A stretch of DNA of 64,000 bases from Rhabdochromatium marinum. GTDB taxonomy: Bacteria > Pseudomonadota > Gammaproteobacteria > Chromatiales > Chromatiaceae. The stretch's first letter is position 1. Every line of letters begins with the position of its first letter. Both the position numbers and the translations under genes were made by a program. The notes under the pieces are model-generated. The model saw only the letters and a program-made list of their open reading frames with translations. It was not told the origin of the DNA and did not search any database. This document shows positions 7,451 to 18,004 of the stretch, one piece after another. The stretch is from assembly GCF_016583795.1 (NCBI RefSeq), contig NZ_NRRS01000016.1, forward strand, positions 1 through 64,000. Direction: 5' to 3'.

Positions 7451-8821
7451 CTACTCCCCGGCAATGGTCATGCGATCAATCAGCCAAGAGCCGGTGCGGA
7501 CGCTGCCGGGGAAATCACAGTCATTGCCGACGGCAACCAGGCGCTCGAACATGGTTTTGAGATTGCCGGCGATGGTGATTTCCTCGACTGGATATTGAAT
7601 CTCGCCGTTCTCCACCCAGAAGCCGGAGGCGCCGCGTGAGTAATCGCCGGTGACCATATTAACGCCCTGCCCCATCAGCTCGGTGACGTAAAAGCCGGTG
7701 CCCAGTTCGCGTAGCATGGCCTCGCGGTCGAGACTGCCCATAGCAATACTGAGATTGCGCGGCCCGCCGGCGTTGGCGGTGCTGCTCAGCCCCAGACGAC
7801 AGGCGGAATAGTGATCCAGAACATAGCTCTTTAGCTCGCCGCCGCTGACGAAGTGCTTGGCGCGGGTGGGCAGCCCGTCGCCATCGAAGGGCGCACTGGC
7901 CAGGCCGCGTAGCCGGTGCGGTTCCTCAAAAATCTCCACCCAGTCGGGAAAAATCTGCCGCCCGAGGTGATCAAGCAAAAAGCTTGACTTGCGATACAGA
8001 TGACCGCCACTAATGGCACCAATCAGGCTGCGCAGCAGCCCGGCGGCGACCTCGGCGCGAAACAGCACCGGAGCCTTGCGGGTGCCGAGGCGCCGCGCAC
8101 CCAAGCGCGCCACGGTGCGTTGCGCGGCTTCGCGCCCCACTTCAGCCGCCGGCTGCAAATCCTCATGCGCCCGCGCGCTACTCCACCAGGAATCACGCTG
8201 CATCATGTCGCCCTCGCGGCCCACGACTGCGCAACTGACGCCGTGCCGGGTGCTGGGATAGCCACCGATGAAGCCATGACTGTTGCCGTAGATCTTCACG
8301 CCGGCATGGCTCGACAGGCTGCCACCTTCGGAATTGACAATGCGCGGATCAGCGCTGCGTGCGGCATCTTCGCAGGCAATGGCCAGCGCCGTGGCATCAT
8401 CCACCGTCAGCGACCAGGGGTGATAGAGATCCAGATCCAACACCTCAGTGGCCATTAACTCCAGCCCAGCCAAGCCGGCACAGCAATCCTCCTGAGTGTA
8501 GCGCGCCAGATTGCAGGCGCGCTGCACGGCATCGCGCACCGCCTCAGAGCTGAAATCGGAGGTGCTGGCCGAGCCGGTGCGATGGCCAAAATACACCGTG
8601 ATGCCCAGGCCATGATCGCGGGTATGCTCAACGGTTTCGACCTCACCCAGGCGCACGGCCACCTCAAGGCCGGTGCTGGTGGTCACGGCGGCCTCAGCGG
8701 CGCTGGCCCCACAGCGCTTGGCCTCGGAAAGCAAATCCTCCAGCGTCTGGCGCAGTCCGGCCAGTTGTTCGCTGCTCTGATCAATGGTGGGAAGGGAGGT
8801 AAGAGAAGCAGTCATGTTCAT
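7451..8821 (-). CDS. pmbA: Metalloprotease accessory subunit PmbA/TldE
   Basis: PmbA (TldE) is the non-catalytic partner of TldD. In E. coli the TldD-TldE heterodimer unfolds and degrades small proteins such as CcdA and matures microcin B17. The 456-residue protein has the family N-terminus (EVAVRLGEVETVEHTRDHGL), the central KAPVLFRAEVAAGLLRSL and C-terminal GASGFWVENGEIQYPVEEIT. It lacks the HExxxH zinc motif, as expected for TldE. The start is adjacent to the tldD stop without a gap. This is the last gene of a nine-gene minus-strand run. Confidence 0.93.
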   Translation of the reverse strand: MNMTASLTSLPTIDQSSEQLAGLRQTLEDLLSEAKRCGASAAEAAVTTSTGLEVAVRLGEVETVEHTRDHGLGITVYFGHRTGSASTSDFSSEAVRDAVQRACNLARYTQEDCCAGLAGLELMATEVLDLDLYHPWSLTVDDATALAIACEDAARSADPRIVNSEGGSLSSHAGVKIYGNSHGFIGGYPSTRHGVSCAVVGREGDMMQRDSWWSSARAHEDLQPAAEVGREAAQRTVARLGARRLGTRKAPVLFRAEVAAGLLRSLIGAISGGHLYRKSSFLLDHLGRQIFPDWVEIFEEPHRLRGLASAPFDGDGLPTRAKHFVSGGELKSYVLDHYSACRLGLSSTANAGGPRNLSIAMGSLDREAMLRELGTGFYVTELMGQGVNMVTGDYSRGASGFWVENGEIQYPVEEITIAGNLKTMFERLVAVGNDCDFPGSVRTGSWLIDRMTIAGE

Positions 8822-10264
8822 TCAGGCCTCGGTGCCGCCAACGGTCAAGCTGTCGATTTTCAGGGTGGGCTGGCCGACACCGACCGGGACACTCTGCCCG
8901 TCCTTGCCGCAGGTGCCAATGCCGGGATCGAGCGCCAGATCATTGCCGACCAGACTGACACGGGTCAGCACATCGGGGCCATTGCCAATCAGAGTAGCGC
9001 CTTTCACCGGACGGCCAACTTTACCGTTCTCAATCAAATAGGCCTCACTGGCGGAGAACACGAATTTACCCGAGGTAATATCCACCTGGCCGCCGCCAAA
9101 GTTGACGGCATAGAGTCCCTTATCAACCGAGGCGATAATTTCCTGCGGATCATGGGAACCGGCGCGCATATAGGTGTTGGTCATGCGCGGCATGGGCAGA
9201 TGAGCGTAGGACTCACGCCGGCCATTACCGGTCGGCTGGCTGTTCATCAGGCGCGCATTGAGCCGGTCCTGCATAAAGCCAACCAGAACGCCGTCTTCAA
9301 TCAGGGTGGTGCACTGCGTCGGCTGGCCTTCGTCGTCGATGCTCAGCGAGCCGCGCCGACCGTCCAGGGTGCCATCATCGACCACCGTCACCCCCTTGGC
9401 CGCTACCTGCTCGCCCAGGCGCCCGGCGAAGGCCGAGGTGCCCTTGCGGTTGAAGTCACCTTCCAGGCCATGCCCCACCGCCTCGTGCAACAACACGCCC
9501 GGCCAGCCATTGCCCAGCACCACCGTCATGCTGCCAGCCGGCGCCTCGACCGCCTCAAGCTTGAGCAGCGCCTGGCGCACCGCCTCACGCGCAAAGCCCA
9601 GCGCTCGCTCATCCTCAAGCAGATAGCCCAGATCGCTGCGCGCACCACCGCCCATGGAGCCCTGCTCGCGCCGCCCGTTGTGCTCGACAATCACATTGAC
9701 ATTCAGGCGCATCAGTGGCCGCACATCGGCGCTCATCTGACCATCATCGCGCACCACCAAAATGGTGTCCTGCGCCGCAACCAGGCTCACCACCACCTCC
9801 TTGACCCGCGCATCGGCGCGGCGCGCCTCGGCATCGACCCGTTGTAGCAGCTCGACCTTGTCGGCATCGGGCAGGCTGTTGATCGGATCGATGGGCGGAT
9901 AGCGACGCACCACTGAGGCGCGTGGCGCGATGCGCACCTCGCCTGCCGCATGGGCGCGAGCAATGGCGCGTGCCGCTTCGGCGGCCTGCGCCAGCGCCGG
10001 GAACTCCAGCTCGTCGGAATAGGCAAAGCCGGTTTTCTCACCACTGATGGCCCGCACACCCGCGCCGCGCTCAATGCTGAAATGGCCGTCCTTAATGATG
10101 CCGTCCTCCAGCATCCAGGACTGCAAGCGGCTGCTTTGGAAATAAAGATCGGCGGCATCCACCTGCGGGCCATGCAGGGCACCAATCAGGCGGTCGAGAT
10201 CGGCATCAGCCAGACCGACCGGGGTCAAAATCCGGTCGCGGGCAAGCATCAGGGTGTCATTCAT
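8822..10264 (-). CDS. tldD: Metalloprotease TldD
   Basis: TldD is the catalytic zinc subunit of the cytoplasmic TldD-TldE protease. The motif [11 protein letters not shown] supplies HExxxH, and the C-terminal GTCGKDGQ supplies the third zinc ligand region. At 480 residues it matches E. coli TldD. Other family marks are [17 protein letters not shown] near the N-terminus and YARLRMTNTYM-like [14 protein letters not shown]. It lies directly upstream of pmbA with the stop abutting the next start, so the two subunits are probably made together. A second, divergent TldD/TldE pair lies at 18005-20823. Confidence 0.95.
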   Translation of the reverse strand: MNDTLMLARDRILTPVGLADADLDRLIGALHGPQVDAADLYFQSSRLQSWMLEDGIIKDGHFSIERGAGVRAISGEKTGFAYSDELEFPALAQAAEAARAIARAHAAGEVRIAPRASVVRRYPPIDPINSLPDADKVELLQRVDAEARRADARVKEVVVSLVAAQDTILVVRDDGQMSADVRPLMRLNVNVIVEHNGRREQGSMGGGARSDLGYLLEDERALGFAREAVRQALLKLEAVEAPAGSMTVVLGNGWPGVLLHEAVGHGLEGDFNRKGTSAFAGRLGEQVAAKGVTVVDDGTLDGRRGSLSIDDEGQPTQCTTLIEDGVLVGFMQDRLNARLMNSQPTGNGRRESYAHLPMPRMTNTYMRAGSHDPQEIIASVDKGLYAVNFGGGQVDITSGKFVFSASEAYLIENGKVGRPVKGATLIGNGPDVLTRVSLVGNDLALDPGIGTCGKDGQSVPVGVGQPTLKIDSLTVGGTEA

Positions 10265-10306
10265 CAGGTATGGCGTCGCGCTTGTGTGTGTTTTCAGTGG
10301 ATTCTC

Positions 10307-11152
10307 TTAGGTGCTGGCAGCCAGCCGGCATTTCAAACGTCGATGGGTCAGGGTCGGGAAGCTGCGCCGCACCGAGGTCTGAAACCCCTGATCAATCGGG
10401 TAGCAGATGCAACCGGTGCCGCGTGGCACCTGCGCCAAAATGGCACCCCAGGGATCGACAATCATGCTGTGTCCATGAGTCTCGCGGCCGTTGAGATGAT
10501 AGCCCCCCTGCGCAGCAGCAATCACATAGGCGAGATTCTCAATCGCCCGGGCACGCACCAGCACTTCCCAGTGCGCCTTGCCGGTCAGCGCAGTGAAGGC
10601 CGAGGGAATGGCCAGCAACTCGACCCCCTCATCCTGCATCTGGCGAAACAGCTCCGGAAAGCGCAGATCGTAACAGACCGCCACCCCCAGGCGCCCCAGT
10701 GGCGTATCCACCACCGTCAGGGAATCCCCCGGCTCCATGGTGGCCGACTCTTGATAGCGCTCCTCTGTGCCGGGCAAGCTGACATCGAACAGATGCATCT
10801 TGTCATAGCGCGCCACCTGCTCGCCCTTGGCATTGAAGACCAAGGCCGCCGAGCGCACCCGGTCCGGCACCGAGGCCTGCATGGGAATGGTCCCGCCCAC
10901 CAGCCAGATGCCCAGGCGAGCGGCCGTGGTTGAGAGGAACTGCTGTAAGGGGCCGTCGCCCGGCGGCTCGGCCAAATTCAGCAGATCCTGATCCTGCTGG
11001 CCCAGGAAGGCGAAATTTTCCGGCAGCACCACCAGGGTGGCGCCGGCCTCAGCCGCATCGCGAATCAGGCGTTCGACCTCAATCAAATTGGAATCCACAC
11101 TGGGTCCGGTCGCCATCTGAATGGCCGCAGCGCGCATTGGTTTGTTCATCAT
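10307..11152 (-). CDS. Carbon-nitrogen hydrolase, deaminated glutathione amidase type
   Basis: This 281-residue nitrilase-superfamily enzyme carries the catalytic triad Glu (LPENFAFLG), Lys (YDKMHLFDV) and Cys (VAVCYDLRFPELFR). The FDV and RFPE details match the Nit1/YbeM branch, which repairs deaminated glutathione to alpha-ketoglutarate and Cys-Gly. The position between yhdP and tldD is the common gammaproteobacterial order. The start is uncertain by one codon because ATGATG begins the gene. The exact substrate is inferred from family membership. Confidence 0.85.
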   Translation of the reverse strand: MMNKPMRAAAIQMATGPSVDSNLIEVERLIRDAAEAGATLVVLPENFAFLGQQDQDLLNLAEPPGDGPLQQFLSTTAARLGIWLVGGTIPMQASVPDRVRSAALVFNAKGEQVARYDKMHLFDVSLPGTEERYQESATMEPGDSLTVVDTPLGRLGVAVCYDLRFPELFRQMQDEGVELLAIPSAFTALTGKAHWEVLVRARAIENLAYVIAAAQGGYHLNGRETHGHSMIVDPWGAILAQVPRGTGCICYPIDQGFQTSVRRSFPTLTHRRLKCRLAAST

Positions 11153-11268
11153 CGGTTGGACTCTCTGGTCGGTGGTAATGAGATGATCGCCGTATGCACC
11201 AAGCTTGGTTGATCCGTCTTGGCGTGGTCAAACGAGCGTGTTCAGGCACGGCGGAAAAACCGGCCCAC

Positions 11269-14200
11269 TCAAAAATGCTCCAGAAACAGGTTATCGGGCT
11301 CAGGTTTGGGTTTGGGTTTGGACTTGGTTGGCCTTGGGGTTTGAGCGGGCATGTCATTGATGGTCATGCCCAGCCGCTCGATGTCCGGCTTGCTCCAGGG
11401 ACCGGTGACCCGGTATTGATACTGGGTTAGGCGATCCATGGCATCGCCAGCCACCTTATCGGCCAGGAACACCGCCGCCCCCACCAACGGACCACCCGCC
11501 ACCGCACTGGCCAGGGCAACGCCGGTGCTGATTTTGGGTGTCACGGTGACGGTCTGATCCAGGGTCTGCTCGACCAGGTGCGTGATGCCGGTAATGCGAA
11601 GATCGGCGGTGGAGGACAGCAACTCGAAGTGCTTAATCCGCGCCACGCCGGCGCCCACCGCAAAGGCGCCACTGGCTCGATCAAACGTCAGCCCTTCATC
11701 AACCAGCTCGCTGAAATCGAGATTCAAGCGGCGCTGAATCGCGGCGATATTCAAAATGCCGAGCATGCGCCCCACACCCGGTTCCAGATTCAGCAGTTGC
11801 CCAGGGCCAAACTCCACCTGAAGCGTCCCGGCGGCCTTGGCTAGCCCAAAGGCGCCGGGATCGCCCGGCCAGTCGAGCTGGGCGCTGACCTGAGCACGGC
11901 TGCCATCAAGCCCCCGATACAACTTCAGATCGCGCAGCAAGTCCCCCGCATTGGGGCTGCTGAGTTCCAGGTTGACGGCGGTGGTAGCCCCGGGCGCCCC
12001 GCGCTCCGTCGCGGCCACCTGCCAACGCCCCTGCCCGCGCACTTCGAGTTGCGGACCGTTCAGGCGAATCTCCTGCAAGGCCAGACCCGCCGCCTGTGGT
12101 ACCAAGCGCACCGCGAAGGCTCCGAGCGGATGCTGCCGCCAGTCGAGCTGATCAATGTGGATGTCAAGCGGACCCAGGCGACGCGGATCGGGGGCCTGGC
12201 GCTCAGACCGTTGCGGCACCGTGCCGGGCGTAGCCAGTGTGACCGAGTCGGCGTCGGTCAGACGCCAGTGCGCCAACTGCAATTGCATTGGCGCCGCTGA
12301 GCCGGCCGGCGGCAGGCTCAGTGTGCCGGCATTGTCGCTGGCCTCAAAGCTGACCCGCAAACCGCCATCGGTCGTCGGCGCCAAGGCAGCTTGCAGCTGA
12401 TTAAACTTCAGCGCACCTAAGCGCAACTGATCAATCCCCACCCCCTTGGCATGCAGCGGCCAGGGCTGGCCTGATGCAGCCAAGTGCTTGCGCTGCTCGC
12501 GCCACCAGTCCAGCCAGGCGCCCAGATCAAGGCGGTCCAAATGACCACTGAGGCTCAGCGCGCGGGTCTGCGGCGGCGGTGGTGGGCTGGCATTCAGGGC
12601 GATGGCCGCGCCCCGCAGGGCCGGTGCCTGCCCGGCCACCGGGCTGAATGCCAGGCGCGCCTGCAAGGGACCGAGCTGCACCAGAGGATCGCGCACCTGC
12701 TGCTCGACCAGCTGAGCGCTCAGACGCAGCGGCAGTGACCTAGCCGCAGCCTTGCCCAGCGGCGCCGGAACCTCCAGGCTGACGCCGCGCAGATCGGAAC
12801 GCAACGCCAGCTCAATGGGCGTGCTGGCACTGGAAAAATTGCGGTTCGACAGCCGGATGGAACAGGTCCAGCGGGGATCCCCGTGCACCAGGCGCCAGGC
12901 CGGGCTCGGGAAACTGTCCACCAGCTGCGCGAGCGGCGTCTGCCCCTGCGCCTGCACCAGGGTATAGCCACCGGCCTCGCCAGCAGCGCTCGCTTCGGTG
13001 TCCACATCAATCCTGATTGGCTGTCCGCCCAGCTGCGCCTGAATTCCCTGCGCCTGCACGCCCTGCTTGGAAAAATCCAGCTGCCCCTGAATGTCGCGCA
13101 GCTCCAGCGGCGCCAAGCCCTCACCCAGCATCAGCCGCGCCTGGGCAGCGGTTTCCGGCCCAGCCTCCCAGTGCAGCGCCCCCTGGTAGTCGATGGGGTC
13201 TCCGCGACGAAACGGCACACTCAAATTCAGCTCCACGCCCAGCTGTCCATCAACCTCCAGCGCGCGCGCCAGCCGCCCGAGCTGAGCTTCCAGTGGGGTA
13301 TCCAGCAGGACGCGCCGCCCATCGCTGAACGGCCCCTCCCCCTGCGCGGAGATCAGGATGCGCTTGGCGTGCCACAGATTGGGCAGCTCTGCTGAGCCCT
13401 GGCGCAGTTCAGAGTGCAGAAACTGTCCCCGCCGGGCGTGAATATCCAGGCGCCGATTGACGATCCGCACCTCAGCGTCCAGCTCAGTGAGCGCCGGCCA
13501 GCGCGGTTGCTGACGGGTGCTGTCACGCGGCGCGGAGTAATCCAGGATGCCATCCTCAATCTCCAGGTCCATCAGAAAACGTCCCTGCTGATCATCGAAG
13601 GGGAAATCCGCCAGCCGACCGCGCAGCAGCAGATCACCGGTCGTCATGCGTCCGCCTTGTAGGGCGCGCTGCAACCAGGCAACCAGAGACGGATTGAGCA
13701 CCCGTACCGGAAGATAGCGGGCCGCCGCGCGCGCTTCCAGGTCGCGAATCTGAAGATGCAGATTGACATAGGGGCTGGCCGAGCGGTGCAGACACAGCTC
13801 AGCGCGCAGCGCAGCGCTGAGATCAGGGGTTTGCAGCTGTGCGTAAGGGAGCTGAATATGCAGCGAGCCGGCTGGTTCGATGCGCCAGCCAGCTTCGGCA
13901 AACAGCTGTTTGACCGGGGTTGAGCTGGGCAAATGGGGGCGCAGGTCCATCCCGCCCTCCCGTGCAGATAGGCGCGCAAACCCGTGCTTGGGGCGCGCGT
14001 CGAATTCGAGATTCAGACCCTGAACCCCGGGCCAGCTGCCCTGCTGCGCAAGACCGATGTCATCCAGCTCAGCTTTGACACGCCAGTCGGTTGGACTGAA
14101 TCCAGTGGCAGGCAATGTCAGCGCGAACACCAGCCGCTCCAGGCGGCCCGCCAGAGACTGTTGGCTCAGCTGGACTGGCCATGCAGCGCGCCACTGCGGT

Positions 14201-15339
14201 GGAGCCAGCTGGGCGAGACGTTGCAACACCGCCAGCTCGATATCACCACAGCCGCCCAGCAGGAGGCGCTGCGTTGGCGGGGCCGTGGTGGCGGCTGAGG
14301 GCGACATGGCGGCGGGTTTTGGCCGCAGGCTCAGGCTCAGGCTGAGAGGCTCGGAGCCAAGTCCCTGAGCACGCAGATTGGCAATGCGCACATGACTTTC
14401 CTCACCCTTGCGCGACCAGTGCGCCAGCAGGCTGAGTCCTTCCAGCGTCAGCGCTGCCGGGGCGTCTTCCGGCCTGCCATGGTAGGCGCGCAAGGCATCA
14501 AGACGCACACGCGCTAGCAGATCCTGCGGCTGCCCGGCGGCAAAGCGCCACCAGCTTTCGAACCGCAGTCCCGGCAGCTCCAGATGTAAAGTCTCCGGCC
14601 CGGCATCAGGCAGCAGGCGCGCCAGATCGCCATGGCTAGTCACCTGGGCATAGAGCTGACCGGACCAGGCGTTCATGTCGGCAGCGGCTCCTTGCAGGCG
14701 CCCGAGGATACGCACTCGCCCACCCGGCTCCGATGCCAGACGGGCGTCGAGGCGTAACTGATGCCGATCCTGATGATTGACCAGCTGCAAATGCTCAATG
14801 TCCAGCGCGACAGTGGTTGCGCCGGTAAAGCTGTCGCTCCAATACAGGCGGCTGTCGCTTAGAGCAAAAGACCCATCACGCAGAAAGAACGCCAATGCAC
14901 CCGGATCCTGACCACCGCTGAGCGCCTGCAAGCCGCTGATTTCGATCTGCCCTTCGGTGGTGCGATGCAGTTCCAGGTCGGCCCCAACCAGGCTCAGGCC
15001 CTCAATGCGCGGATGCCGCGCCATCAGGCTGGCCAGGAAATTAAGATCGAGTTGCAGCGCACGGGCACTCAGTTCCGCCTGATCATTGACCCGATCCGTC
15101 AGGGTGACATCGGTCAGCGTCAGATGCGGCGACCAGCCATCCAGATGCAGCGTCAGGTCGCGGACGGTGATCTGCATGTCGAGCCAATCGCCCACATACA
15201 CCGCCAGTTCGTCACGCAGCCCCTCGACCAGGCTGGGCCCCAGTGCCCGCACCAATAACAAAAGCCCGGCCAGCATTAGCAGCAAGATCATCAACACCCG
15301 ACGCGTATGCAAAACGGCCGTGAGTGCCAGGTGCTTCAT
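11269..15339 (-). CDS. yhdP: YhdP-family AsmA-like envelope protein
   Basis: This 1,356-residue protein has one N-terminal membrane helix (residues 13-35, LMILLLMLAGLLLLVRALG) and a very long periplasmic part. It ends with the AsmA_2-type C-terminal region (GRMLGILNIAAIQRRLNLDF, then FDRASGAFAVGAGVARIKHF). YhdP in E. coli is one of the AsmA-like bridge proteins that move phospholipids between inner and outer membranes. Its length and order (after rng, before nit and tldD) fit the family. The tail is Pro/Lys-rich, which is ordinary for these proteins. Confidence 0.9.
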   Translation of the reverse strand: MKHLALTAVLHTRRVLMILLLMLAGLLLLVRALGPSLVEGLRDELAVYVGDWLDMQITVRDLTLHLDGWSPHLTLTDVTLTDRVNDQAELSARALQLDLNFLASLMARHPRIEGLSLVGADLELHRTTEGQIEISGLQALSGGQDPGALAFFLRDGSFALSDSRLYWSDSFTGATTVALDIEHLQLVNHQDRHQLRLDARLASEPGGRVRILGRLQGAAADMNAWSGQLYAQVTSHGDLARLLPDAGPETLHLELPGLRFESWWRFAAGQPQDLLARVRLDALRAYHGRPEDAPAALTLEGLSLLAHWSRKGEESHVRIANLRAQGLGSEPLSLSLSLRPKPAAMSPSAATTAPPTQRLLLGGCGDIELAVLQRLAQLAPPQWRAAWPVQLSQQSLAGRLERLVFALTLPATGFSPTDWRVKAELDDIGLAQQGSWPGVQGLNLEFDARPKHGFARLSAREGGMDLRPHLPSSTPVKQLFAEAGWRIEPAGSLHIQLPYAQLQTPDLSAALRAELCLHRSASPYVNLHLQIRDLEARAAARYLPVRVLNPSLVAWLQRALQGGRMTTGDLLLRGRLADFPFDDQQGRFLMDLEIEDGILDYSAPRDSTRQQPRWPALTELDAEVRIVNRRLDIHARRGQFLHSELRQGSAELPNLWHAKRILISAQGEGPFSDGRRVLLDTPLEAQLGRLARALEVDGQLGVELNLSVPFRRGDPIDYQGALHWEAGPETAAQARLMLGEGLAPLELRDIQGQLDFSKQGVQAQGIQAQLGGQPIRIDVDTEASAAGEAGGYTLVQAQGQTPLAQLVDSFPSPAWRLVHGDPRWTCSIRLSNRNFSSASTPIELALRSDLRGVSLEVPAPLGKAAARSLPLRLSAQLVEQQVRDPLVQLGPLQARLAFSPVAGQAPALRGAAIALNASPPPPPQTRALSLSGHLDRLDLGAWLDWWREQRKHLAASGQPWPLHAKGVGIDQLRLGALKFNQLQAALAPTTDGGLRVSFEASDNAGTLSLPPAGSAAPMQLQLAHWRLTDADSVTLATPGTVPQRSERQAPDPRRLGPLDIHIDQLDWRQHPLGAFAVRLVPQAAGLALQEIRLNGPQLEVRGQGRWQVAATERGAPGATTAVNLELSSPNAGDLLRDLKLYRGLDGSRAQVSAQLDWPGDPGAFGLAKAAGTLQVEFGPGQLLNLEPGVGRMLGILNIAAIQRRLNLDFSELVDEGLTFDRASGAFAVGAGVARIKHFELLSSTADLRITGITHLVEQTLDQTVTVTPKISTGVALASAVAGGPLVGAAVFLADKVAGDAMDRLTQYQYRVTGPWSKPDIERLGMTINDMPAQTPRPTKSKPKPKPEPDNLFLEHF

Positions 15340-15387
15340 GGCGGCGGGTCAGCGGTCAAGGGATCAGGCCCGGCAACACAGGTTGGC

Positions 15388-16848
15388 TCAGATCAGTACG
15401 ATATCGTACTGCTCCTGGGTGTAAAGCGCCTCGGCCTGCAAGCGAATCGGACGACCGATAAACTCCTCCAGCTCGGCCAGATAAGCGGATTCTTCATCGA
15501 GCAGGCGATCAATCACTTCTTGGGCGGCCAGTACCATCAGGGTTTCCACCTCGAACTGGCGCGACTCGCGCATAATCTCGCGGAAAATTTCATAGCTGGT
15601 GGTCTCGGCGGTTTTCATCGAGCCGCGCCCGCCACAGCAAGTGCAGGGTTCACAAAGCACATGCTCCAGGGATTCGCGCGTGCGCTTGCGCGTCATTTCC
15701 ACCAGGCCCAGGGAGGAGACCTCAGAGATATGCGTCTTGGCATGATCGCGGGCCAGGCATTTCTCCAGTGCACGCAGCACCTGGCGCTTGTGCTCCTCAT
15801 CAAGCATATCAATAAAGTCGATGATAATAATACCGCCGAGATTGCGCAGCCGCAGTTGCCGGCAGATGGCCTGAGCCGCCTCCAGATTGGTTTTGAAAAT
15901 GGTCTCTTCGAGGTTGCGATGCCCGACGAAGCCACCGGTGTTGACATCAATGGTGGTCATGGCCTCGGTCTGATCGATCACCAGATGACCGCCGGACTTG
16001 AGCTGCGCCTTGCGTTGCAGCGCTTTTTTGATTTCATCCTCGACGCCATAGAGGTCAAACAGCGGCCGTTCGCCGTCGTAGTATTCGATGCGCTCCACCA
16101 CCTCGGGGATGTATTTCTCACCGAAGGCGCAGGCGAGTTCCAGCGTGGTGCGCGAATCAATGCGCACCCGCTCAACCTGCGGCGTCACCAGATCACGCAG
16201 CGCACGCAGCGGCAGCGGCAGATCGTCATGAATGGGGCCAACCTCCGAGTCGGCATCGAAGCGCTCCTGGATGCTTTGCCACAGCTTGACCAAAAAGGCC
16301 ATATCACGGCATAGCGCCGTCTTGGTGACGGTCTCAGCCGCCGTGCGGGCGATAAAGCCACCGCTGATCTGATGGTCGTCTATGAAGATCTGAATAATGT
16401 CGCGCAGCCGCTTGCGTTCCTCCTCGCCGTCGATCTTCTGTGACACCCCAGTGTTGGTCATGCTGGGCATGAACACCAGATAGCGCGAGGCAATGGAAAT
16501 GCTGGTGGTCAAACGCGCGCCCTTGGTGCCGAGCGGGTCCTTGACCACCTGCACGATAATCTTCTCACCTTCGTGCAGTAGCTCATTGATGTGTTCACCG
16601 CGCGGCTCACCATCAATGGTGACAATATCCGAGGCATGCAGAAAGGCCGCGCGCCCCAGACCGATATCGATAAAGGCTGCCTGCATGCCGGGCAGAACCC
16701 GACACACCCGTCCACGATAAATATTGCCAACCAGACCGCAGCGATCAGTGCGCTCGATCATGATCTCCTGCACCACACCATTTTCCACCACCGCCACCCG
16801 GGTCTCGGGTGGCGTGACGTTGATCAGAATTTCTTCACTCACCAGCAT
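15388..16848 (-). CDS. rng: Ribonuclease G
   Basis: RNase G is an endoribonuclease that trims the 5' end of 16S rRNA and degrades some mRNAs. The 486-residue protein has the S1-type RNA-binding region (GNIYRGRVCRVLPGMQAAFI), the RNase E/G catalytic block with metal-binding Asp residues (TTIDVNTGGFVGH, then IIIIDFIDM), and a Cys-containing zinc-link (CEPCTCCGGRG). It lacks the long C-terminal scaffold of RNase E, which sets it apart. Its start overlaps the maf stop by 10 bases, so the two are probably translationally coupled. Confidence 0.95.
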   Translation of the reverse strand: MLVSEEILINVTPPETRVAVVENGVVQEIMIERTDRCGLVGNIYRGRVCRVLPGMQAAFIDIGLGRAAFLHASDIVTIDGEPRGEHINELLHEGEKIIVQVVKDPLGTKGARLTTSISIASRYLVFMPSMTNTGVSQKIDGEEERKRLRDIIQIFIDDHQISGGFIARTAAETVTKTALCRDMAFLVKLWQSIQERFDADSEVGPIHDDLPLPLRALRDLVTPQVERVRIDSRTTLELACAFGEKYIPEVVERIEYYDGERPLFDLYGVEDEIKKALQRKAQLKSGGHLVIDQTEAMTTIDVNTGGFVGHRNLEETIFKTNLEAAQAICRQLRLRNLGGIIIIDFIDMLDEEHKRQVLRALEKCLARDHAKTHISEVSSLGLVEMTRKRTRESLEHVLCEPCTCCGGRGSMKTAETTSYEIFREIMRESRQFEVETLMVLAAQEVIDRLLDEESAYLAELEEFIGRPIRLQAEALYTQEQYDIVLI

Positions 16849-17498
16849 GGCTCCCCAGGACGGATGTCGTTGATGCCGCGCCAGGGCGTCAGGCCCGCAC
16901 GCGCCAGCAAGCGCCCGGTCTCAAACAGCGGCAGACCGACCACATTGGAATAGCTCCCTTCGATGCGCTCGACAAAGAGCGCGCCAAGTCCCTGAATGCC
17001 ATAACCACCGGCCTTATCCTGCGGCTCGCCGCTCGCCCAATAGGCGCTGATCTCGTGCGGCTCCAGCGGGCGAAACAGCACCTCAGTGCTGACGGTCACC
17101 GTCTGCGGCTCGGACTCCAGCAGCGCCACGCCGGTGATCACCTGATGCCAGCGCCCGGACAAACGCCTGAGCATCTGTGCCGCCTGCTGCGCATCGGCCG
17201 GCTTGCCCAGGGGATCATCATCCACCGTAACTAGGGTATCAGCGGCCAGAATCAGCGATGGCGGATGAGCCGCCATGCGCGCTTGCACCGCCTGAGCCTT
17301 GGCCAGCGCCAGACGCTGCACATGCTCTAGCGGAGTCTCCCCAGCCAGCGGACGTTCGTCGATATCGGCACTGCATAGTTGACAGTCCAACCCCAGTTGC
17401 GCCAGCAAGGCACGGCGACGTGGCGAGGCGGAGGCCAGCACCAGTCTGGATGAGGCGGCTGAAACCGGTGGAAAAACAGACTCTGAGAATGACGGCAC
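16839..17498 (-). CDS. maf: Maf-family nucleoside triphosphate pyrophosphatase (dTTPase/UTPase, YhdE-like)
   Basis: Maf proteins hydrolyse non-canonical or excess nucleotides to monophosphates; the YhdE branch acts on dTTP and UTP. The signature LASASPRRRALLAQLG near residue 20 is the substrate loop, DERPLAGETP follows, and LAADTLVTVDDDPLGKP contains the catalytic Asp. DKAGGYGIQG and IEGSYSNVVGLPL complete the family marks. The length of 219 includes about 17 extra N-terminal residues, so the true start may lie a little downstream. It sits 3 bases after rlmH and overlaps rng. Confidence 0.93.
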   Translation of the reverse strand: MPSFSESVFPPVSAASSRLVLASASPRRRALLAQLGLDCQLCSADIDERPLAGETPLEHVQRLALAKAQAVQARMAAHPPSLILAADTLVTVDDDPLGKPADAQQAAQMLRRLSGRWHQVITGVALLESEPQTVTVSTEVLFRPLEPHEISAYWASGEPQDKAGGYGIQGLGALFVERIEGSYSNVVGLPLFETGRLLARAGLTPWRGINDIRPGEPCW

Positions 17499-17501
17499 AA
17501 T

Positions 17502-17972
17502 TCAGCCTCGGTGATAGGGATGCCCTTGGATCAGGGTCCAGGCGCGATACAGTTGTTCAGCCAGAATCACCCGCACCAGCGGATGCGGGAAGGTCAGCGG
17601 CGACAGCGACCACCGCCCCTGGGCGCGCGCCAGACACTCAGCCGACAGCCCATCGGCGCCCCCGACCAGCAGCGCCAGATCCTGTCCCGAGGCCAGCCAA
17701 CCTTTAAGTTCCGCCGCCACAGCCTCGGTTGACCAGGACGCGCCGCCGCCATCCATCGCGATGATCCGCGCCCCCTTGGGCACCGCATGCAGCAGCCGCT
17801 CGCCCTCGGTCAGGATCGCCCGCGCGGGATCGGTGCGTTTGGTGCGTGCAACCGGATCGATTTCCACCAGCCGCAGGGCGCATTCACCCGGTAGCCGCTT
17901 GGCATACTCGCGAAAGCCTTGTTCGACCCAGGCCGGCATACGGCGTCCGACGCTCAGCAGATGAATGCGCAT
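17502..17972 (-). CDS. rlmH: 23S rRNA pseudouridine1915 N3-methyltransferase
   Basis: RlmH is a SPOUT methyltransferase that methylates pseudouridine 1915 of 23S rRNA on 70S ribosomes. The 156-residue length and MRIHLLSVGRRMPAW start are normal. The SAM-binding trefoil knot is visible as LLVGGADGLS and LSPLTFPHPLVRVILAEQLY, ending in the highly conserved GHPYHRG. It is followed by maf after 3 bases. Upstream, the second tldE-like gene ends 32 bases away on the same strand. Confidence 0.96.
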   Translation of the reverse strand: MRIHLLSVGRRMPAWVEQGFREYAKRLPGECALRLVEIDPVARTKRTDPARAILTEGERLLHAVPKGARIIAMDGGGASWSTEAVAAELKGWLASGQDLALLVGGADGLSAECLARAQGRWSLSPLTFPHPLVRVILAEQLYRAWTLIQGHPYHRG

Positions 17973-18004
17973 GACAGCAGTCCGTTCAGTTCAGTCCATT
18001 TCGC

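Noticed and set aside
8582-9847. A 421-codon plus-strand frame opposite pmbA and tldD
   Set aside because: It crosses the junction of two well-supported genes and has the His/Arg/Gln-rich composition typical of antisense frames.
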